Notes under the pieces: generated by a model
What the model was told of the DNA's origin: nothing
Databases searched by the model: none
The model's input: the letters and a program-made list of their open reading frames with translations, nothing else
Source: Nitrospira lenta
Lineage (GTDB): Bacteria; Nitrospirota; Nitrospiria; Nitrospirales; Nitrospiraceae
Direction: 5' to 3'
Assembly (NCBI GenBank): GCA_945906715.1
Contig: CAMDRK010000117.1
Span: 1-7,670, forward strand
Length of the DNA stretch: 7,670 nt
Shown: piece after piece, positions 5,431 through 7,670 of the stretch
Position numbering within the stretch: the stretch's first letter is position 1
Layout of the letters: every line of letters starts with the position of its first letter
Translations under genes and position numbers: made by a program

Positions 5431-5805
5431 TTAGACGGCGATCTCAAACTGAATGTACTGGTAAGGAACGGTCAGGGTCACTGCATCCCGGATGCGAGGC
5501 CCTGTCTTGAGTTCGACCAATCCGAGCTCGCTCAGAATTTTCACATCCGCTCGTACGTTCTTAAAATCTCTGTGGGCCAGCTTCGCAAGTGCTGCGATCG
5601 ATCGGGGGTGACGCGTTCTGATCGTGTGCAGGAGGGTCAATCGCGGTTCGGTGAGCACTCGTCGCATCGCTTCGACGCTGACAAAATAAACGCCGGTTCG
5701 CTTTGAAACTGTCCGTCCATCTCTAAGCGCCTTCAGGGTGGTCCCAAATTCTCCAAGCCCCTCCTCAAGCGGGCGCACACCGACTTTGAGCCGTTTGACC
5801 TTCAT
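5431..5805 (-). CDS. tumA: TumA-type antitoxin, winged-helix DNA-binding protein (HVO_A0114 family)
   Basis: The 124-residue protein opens with KVGVRPLEEGLGEF and continues with GVYFVSVEAMRRVLTEPRLT, the pattern I know from the HVO_A0114 family of putative DNA-binding proteins. A winged helix-turn-helix covers residues 53-105: LTLLHTIRTRHPRSIAALAK, then recognition helix RDFKNVRADVKILSELGLVE and a wing strand. The C-terminal strand (VPYQYIQFEI) is also typical. The start is ATG 5805-5803, overlapping the toxin stop in ATGA. The site AAGGAG (plus positions 5814-5819) lies inside the toxin gene eight bases upstream, so this antitoxin should be translated well. The family partners DUF6516/TumE toxins, as here. 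It probably neutralises the toxin and represses the operon; this is inferred from the family. A frame-preserving start upstream is not needed. Confidence 0.8.
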   Translation of the reverse strand: MKVKRLKVGVRPLEEGLGEFGTTLKALRDGRTVSKRTGVYFVSVEAMRRVLTEPRLTLLHTIRTRHPRSIAALAKLAHRDFKNVRADVKILSELGLVELKTGPRIRDAVTLTVPYQYIQFEIAV

Positions 5806-6095
5806 TTTAGTATCTCCTTCTTGATGGCTGCCACATCGGAGAGAAAGTCATCGATGAGGCGATCGATGGATCTGAATGCATAGGGTATTGTGAGGGTCCG
5901 ATGGTGGCAGTGATCGCCTTTCCGTTCATGATTGTCGTAACCCACCAATCGATGCCCGTCGTATATGTAGACCAAGGAATACTTGTAGCCGTGCGGGGTG
6001 CTCATCATCTTGGGAACCTGATAGGCTTTCATTTCCACGATTGCTCCAAGCTCATCGATGTACTTTGTATGGAGGACCAGTTTTCCTCTTGGCAT
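5802..6095 (-). CDS. tumE: TumE-type toxin (DUF6516 family)
   Basis: Starting at ATG 6095, the product is 97 residues and aligns with the family from its first residues: MPRGKLVLHTKYIDELGAIV, EMKAYQVPK, HGYKYSLVYIYDGHRLVGYD, NHERKGDHCHH, then IPYAFRSIDRLIDDFLSDV. The YDN-x-x-x-KGDH-x-H block (about residues 67-79) is the hallmark of DUF6516. A GTG at 6140 would add 15 residues (MLHLDEPPPYGVQY) that do not resemble the family, so I prefer 6095; neither start has a good ribosome-binding site. The toxin gene comes first, with its antitoxin overlapping by four bases. TumE/TumA is established as a toxin-antitoxin family; I am not certain of the toxin's molecular target. No disrupting mutation is visible, so the module looks intact. 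Confidence 0.75.
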   Translation of the reverse strand: MPRGKLVLHTKYIDELGAIVEMKAYQVPKMMSTPHGYKYSLVYIYDGHRLVGYDNHERKGDHCHHRTLTIPYAFRSIDRLIDDFLSDVAAIKKEILK

Positions 6096-6152
6096 GGGGT
6101 ATTGGACACCATAAGGAGGCGGCTCGTCAAGATGCAGCACACCGTGCCGATT

Positions 6153-6166
6153 TGCCCTTTAGGGCA
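6153..6166. promoter_or_regulatory. Small perfect palindrome upstream of the TumE/TumA genes
   Basis: TGCCCT-TT-AGGGCA is a perfect inverted repeat with six-base arms, 58 bases ahead of the preferred toxin start and 13 ahead of the GTG alternative. It could be the operator bound by the winged-helix antitoxin. It could instead be the end hairpin of an old IS200/IS605-type element, since such ends often look like this. No convincing -35/-10 pair is visible around it. Confidence 0.3.
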
Positions 6167-6222
6167 GGGGTGGGCAAGCTGATGGCCTATAGCAGCAGAG
6201 AAGAGTTTAGGATGCGTGAAGA

Positions 6223-6298
6223 TGGGGTCATTGCTTGACTTTACACCTCGCCCACGAATCACCCGCTCTCCTGAGTGCAAAGTCAAGCAATGACCCCA
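6223..6298. mobile_element. 76-bp MITE/REP-like element, copy 1 (perfect ends)
   Basis: The ends are a perfect 20-bp inverted repeat: TGGGGTCATTGCTTGACTTT at 6223-6242, and its complement at 6279-6298. The inner part continues as a weaker stem (ACACCTC against GAGTGC) with a loop near GCCCACGAATCACC. There is no gene inside. GGGGTC...GACCCC termini are a feature that I associate with non-autonomous palindromic elements moved by REP-associated (Y1) transposases; that link is from memory. The element ends eight bases before the stop codon of the acetyltransferase gene, so it may also serve as its transcript end. A second copy lies exactly 1001 bp away. Confidence 0.75.
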
Positions 6299-6305
6299 CT
6301 GTCAG

Positions 6306-6800
6306 TTAGGCGGCTATCTTTCGAACGTCTTTGAGAAGGAGGAAGAGATGCAAGGGATCGCTTGGTGAGGGCAGGAAATCGAAATGCTCATAGAATCCTT
6401 TGGCTGCATCATCTTTCGCGTGGACCACGAAGGCACGAATTCCTGCAATGCCGGCGGCGTGAAGTGTCCGGAGCATGGCATCTTTCAACAGCGCAGCCCC
6501 GATCCCTTTGCTCTGCCAGTGAGAATCTACGGCGAGCCGTGCGAGCAGCATAATAGGAATAGCGTGATGCGCGAGCCCTTTGATCACTCGCTCTGGCGCC
6601 TTTTCATACTCAACCGACCCGACCGCAAGGGAGTAATAACCGATAACGGTTTGCTCAGCCAAACCCACGTAGGTTTTTGATGCCCCATTATTTTGATTGA
6701 GCAACGCGTACTGTTGCAGGAAGCGATTCAGGTCTTTATTGCCGCAGTCGAACGCGTCAACAGCGTGAAGCCGCTGAAGCGTTTCGATCGTTCGAGTCAA
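6306..6800 (-). CDS. tacT: TacT-type toxin, GNAT acetyltransferase
   Basis: The 164-residue protein has the GNAT fold and the marks of TacT-like toxins, which acetylate aminoacyl-tRNA and block translation. FDCGNKDLNRFL (17-28) is the family's N-terminal signature. VIGYYSLAVGSVEYE forms the central strands. LARLAVDSHWQSKGIGAALL (86-105) holds the acetyl-CoA binding loop Q96-x-x-G99-x-G101. AKGFYEHFDFLPSP (133-146) includes Tyr137, at the position of the catalytic tyrosine. All expected residues are present, so it should be active. The start is TTG 6800-6798, overlapping the antitoxin stop (TTGA), with no evident ribosome-binding site. Coupled, weak initiation would keep the toxin scarce. The stop TAA (6308-6306) lies next to the inverted-repeat element. 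Confidence 0.85.
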   Translation of the reverse strand: MTRTIETLQRLHAVDAFDCGNKDLNRFLQQYALLNQNNGASKTYVGLAEQTVIGYYSLAVGSVEYEKAPERVIKGLAHHAIPIMLLARLAVDSHWQSKGIGAALLKDAMLRTLHAAGIAGIRAFVVHAKDDAAKGFYEHFDFLPSPSDPLHLFLLLKDVRKIAA

Positions 6801-7105
6801 CGCGTTTCTGTGGTCGTAGGGATAGGAGTAGCGTCAAAGAGCCCTGGCTCAGTCAACAGACGCTGCATACGAGGGAGCGGACGAGTCGGAGCATCCAATG
6901 CAGTCAGGAACTCAGCCCATTTCGCTTTGCTCAAGCTGAATGTCCGACGATCTGCCAGCGTTTCATCTGCACGGGCCAGGGCACTTTCAAGGACAAACGC
7001 GCTCACTGAACGATGAGAAGCGGAGGCGGCAGCTTCCAACGTCCGCTTGGTTGAGCGGCTCACCCGAAGATCCAGCTTTTCGGTACGAAGTGCGCGGACT
7101 GACAT
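6797..7105 (-). CDS. tacA: TacA-type antitoxin, DUF1778 ribbon-helix-helix protein
   Basis: The 102-residue protein starts at ATG 7105-7103. AGAGGAA (plus positions 7111-7117) sits five bases upstream, and a promoter lies just beyond it. The frame is open further to 7183, but that would run through the promoter and operator, so the longer start is rejected. Residues 8-48 form a ribbon-helix-helix DNA-binding unit (EKLDLRVSRSTKRTLEAAA, then RSVSAFVLESALARADETL), and residues 55-102 form the toxin-binding tail (TFSLSKAKWAEFLTALDAP, then LPRMQRLLTEPGLF). This is the usual partner of GNAT toxins. It should neutralise the acetyltransferase and, with it, repress the operon at the palindrome 7152-7170. 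Length is normal for DUF1778. Confidence 0.88.
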   Translation of the reverse strand: MSVRALRTEKLDLRVSRSTKRTLEAAASASHRSVSAFVLESALARADETLADRRTFSLSKAKWAEFLTALDAPTRPLPRMQRLLTEPGLFDATPIPTTTETR

Positions 7106-7127
7106 AGTGCTTCCTCTCGTTGGGCTA

Positions 7128-7156
7128 AAGATAGCGCAGCAACTACTGTATGTCAA
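7128..7156 (-). promoter_or_regulatory. Promoter of the tacAT operon
   Basis: On the minus strand TTGACA (plus 7151-7156) and TATCTT (plus 7128-7133) are separated by 17 bases. This is a near-consensus housekeeping promoter, 22 bases ahead of the antitoxin start counted from the -10 box. Confidence 0.75.
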
Positions 7157-7170
7157 GACAATGTCTTGAC
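7152..7170. promoter_or_regulatory. Palindromic operator overlapping the tacAT -35 box
   Basis: GTCAAGACA-A-TGTCTTGAC is a perfect 19-base palindrome with nine-base arms, covering most of the -35 box. Ribbon-helix-helix antitoxins bind such repeats as dimers, so it is the likely site of autorepression by TacA or the TacA-TacT complex. Confidence 0.7.
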
Positions 7171-7223
7171 GATTTATTTGCATAAAATCAAAGCGATATA
7201 TAGTTCTACGGAAATGATGAAGA

Positions 7224-7299
7224 TTGGGTCATTACTTGACTTTACACCTCGCCCACGAATCACCTGCTCTCCTGAGTGCAAAGCCAAGCAATGGCCCCA
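7224..7299. mobile_element. 76-bp MITE/REP-like element, copy 2 (decayed ends)
   Basis: This is a direct copy of the element at 6223-6298, offset by exactly 1001 bases and identical at 71 of 76 positions by my count. Four of the five changes fall in the terminal inverted repeats, so the ends no longer pair perfectly (TTGGGTCATTACTTGACTTT against AAAGCCAAGCAATGGCCCCA). It lies upstream of the tacAT promoter. With copy 1 it brackets the toxin-antitoxin module. Weak similarity continues a few bases outward on both sides (TGAAGAT before, CTGYCA after). Confidence 0.75.
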
Positions 7300-7431
7300 C
7301 TGCCATGATTCCGTTCCCCGACAGTATTTTTACACGCCAGGAGCATTGTCAGAAAACTTTACATGTATGAACTTGTATAACTGATTGATAAATTAGTGTT
7401 GTGACGTTCCCAGAGAGAGTGTGTGCTGTTT

Positions 7432-7454
7432 CGCTGTAAAATAGTTTTACAGCG
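7432..7454. promoter_or_regulatory. Perfect palindrome, candidate activator site
   Basis: CGCTGTAAAA and TTTTACAGCG flank a three-base centre (TAG), giving perfect ten-base arms. Its centre lies about 83 bases ahead of a sigma-54 type -24 element, a usual distance for an enhancer-binding protein. Short related half sites (TTTTACA near 7326, TTTACA near 7359) occur further upstream. It could instead be read as a small terminator-like hairpin, but no gene runs into it. Confidence 0.6.
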
Positions 7455-7480
7455 TGCCTGACAAGTGTCTGTCTATTCGC

Positions 7481-7500
7481 AATATATATTCATATATATT
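7481..7500. repeat. AT-rich palindrome between activator site and promoter
   Basis: AATATATAT-TC-ATATATATT is a perfect inverted repeat of nine-base arms made only of A and T. Being between the putative activator site and the sigma-54 promoter, it may be a flexible or bent stretch that helps looping. No exact IHF consensus was recognised. Confidence 0.5.
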
Positions 7501-7524
7501 AATGACTTGTGCGATTAACGAAAA

Positions 7525-7539
7525 TGGCACGCCTTGTGC
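7525..7539 (+). promoter_or_regulatory. Sigma-54 (-24/-12) promoter
   Basis: TGGCACGCCTTGTGC matches the sigma-54 consensus TGGCACG-N4-TTGC, with one mismatch (GTGC for TTGC). The invariant GG (7526-7527) and GC (7538-7539) are correctly spaced. Transcription would start near 7551, giving a leader of about 90 bases before the start codon at 7642. Confidence 0.7.
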
Positions 7540-7641
7540 GTCGTTCGAGGCGTGATTCTGACGTCAAAAGAAAAGTCCAAGATGCTTAGGAGTCAACCCG
7601 ATAGTCATACATGTCGGTAGGCACAAGAGGGAGAGTGTGAA

Positions 7642-7670
7642 ATGTTTAAGCAGATGCTTCTTGGACTTGG
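7642..7670 (+). CDS. Start of a sigma-54-dependent gene, cut by the window end
   Basis: ATG 7642 is preceded by a strong ribosome-binding site AGAGGGAG (7626-7633), eight bases away. Only MFKQMLLGL can be read. A lysine followed by hydrophobic residues fits the start of a signal peptide or membrane segment, but this is too little to name the product. Sigma-54 control of an exported protein would suit a PEP-CTERM or other surface protein, which is only a guess. Confidence 0.6.

Noticed and set aside
7106..7183. Longer N-terminus for the DUF1778 antitoxin
   Set aside because: The extra 26 codons would be encoded across the promoter and the palindromic operator, and the ribosome-binding site points to ATG 7105-7103.

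Overview
The window most resembles a chromosomal stretch of a Nitrospira-type bacterium (Nitrospirota). That placement is an inference. It rests on moderately GC-rich coding sequence, a Memo-family gene carrying the N-terminal extension I associate with such genomes, and intergenic palindromic elements of a type I associate with Nitrospira. No rRNA or housekeeping marker is present to confirm it.

Positions 1-2646 hold four plus-strand genes in a probable operon: the C-terminal end of a DUF6754-like membrane protein, a six-helix membrane protein, a protein with one large domain held between two membrane helices, and a seven-helix membrane protein. None has a function I can name. The first two overlap by ATGA. 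The other junctions carry degenerate tandem repeats, each built from a different unit. At 1845-1880 the repeat also encodes the C-terminus of the third protein, stop codon included.

Positions 2764-4057 hold a Memo-like gene (AmmeMemoRadiSam protein B family) with its own sigma-70-type promoter. Its N-terminal part looks like a PqqD-type winged helix, and most of the residues matching the Memo metal-site ligands are replaced. It is followed by about 550 bases without a gene, filled with nested palindromic repeats (4057-4474).

Positions 4540-7299 form an island of toxin-antitoxin modules. First is an intact antitoxin gene whose overlapping MazF/PemK-type toxin has been broken by two frameshifts. 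After an unassigned stretch come two modules on the minus strand. One is a TumE/TumA-type pair with the toxin gene first. The other is a TacA/TacT-type pair (DUF1778 ribbon-helix-helix antitoxin plus GNAT acetyltransferase) with a clear promoter and a perfect 19-bp palindromic operator. The TacAT module is bracketed by two direct copies, exactly 1001 bp apart, of a 76-bp inverted-repeat element resembling a MITE or REP.

Positions 7300-7670 are a long regulatory region: a perfect 10-bp-arm palindrome, an AT-rich palindrome, a sigma-54 type -24/-12 promoter and a good ribosome-binding site. They lead into a gene of which only the first nine codons are in the window.
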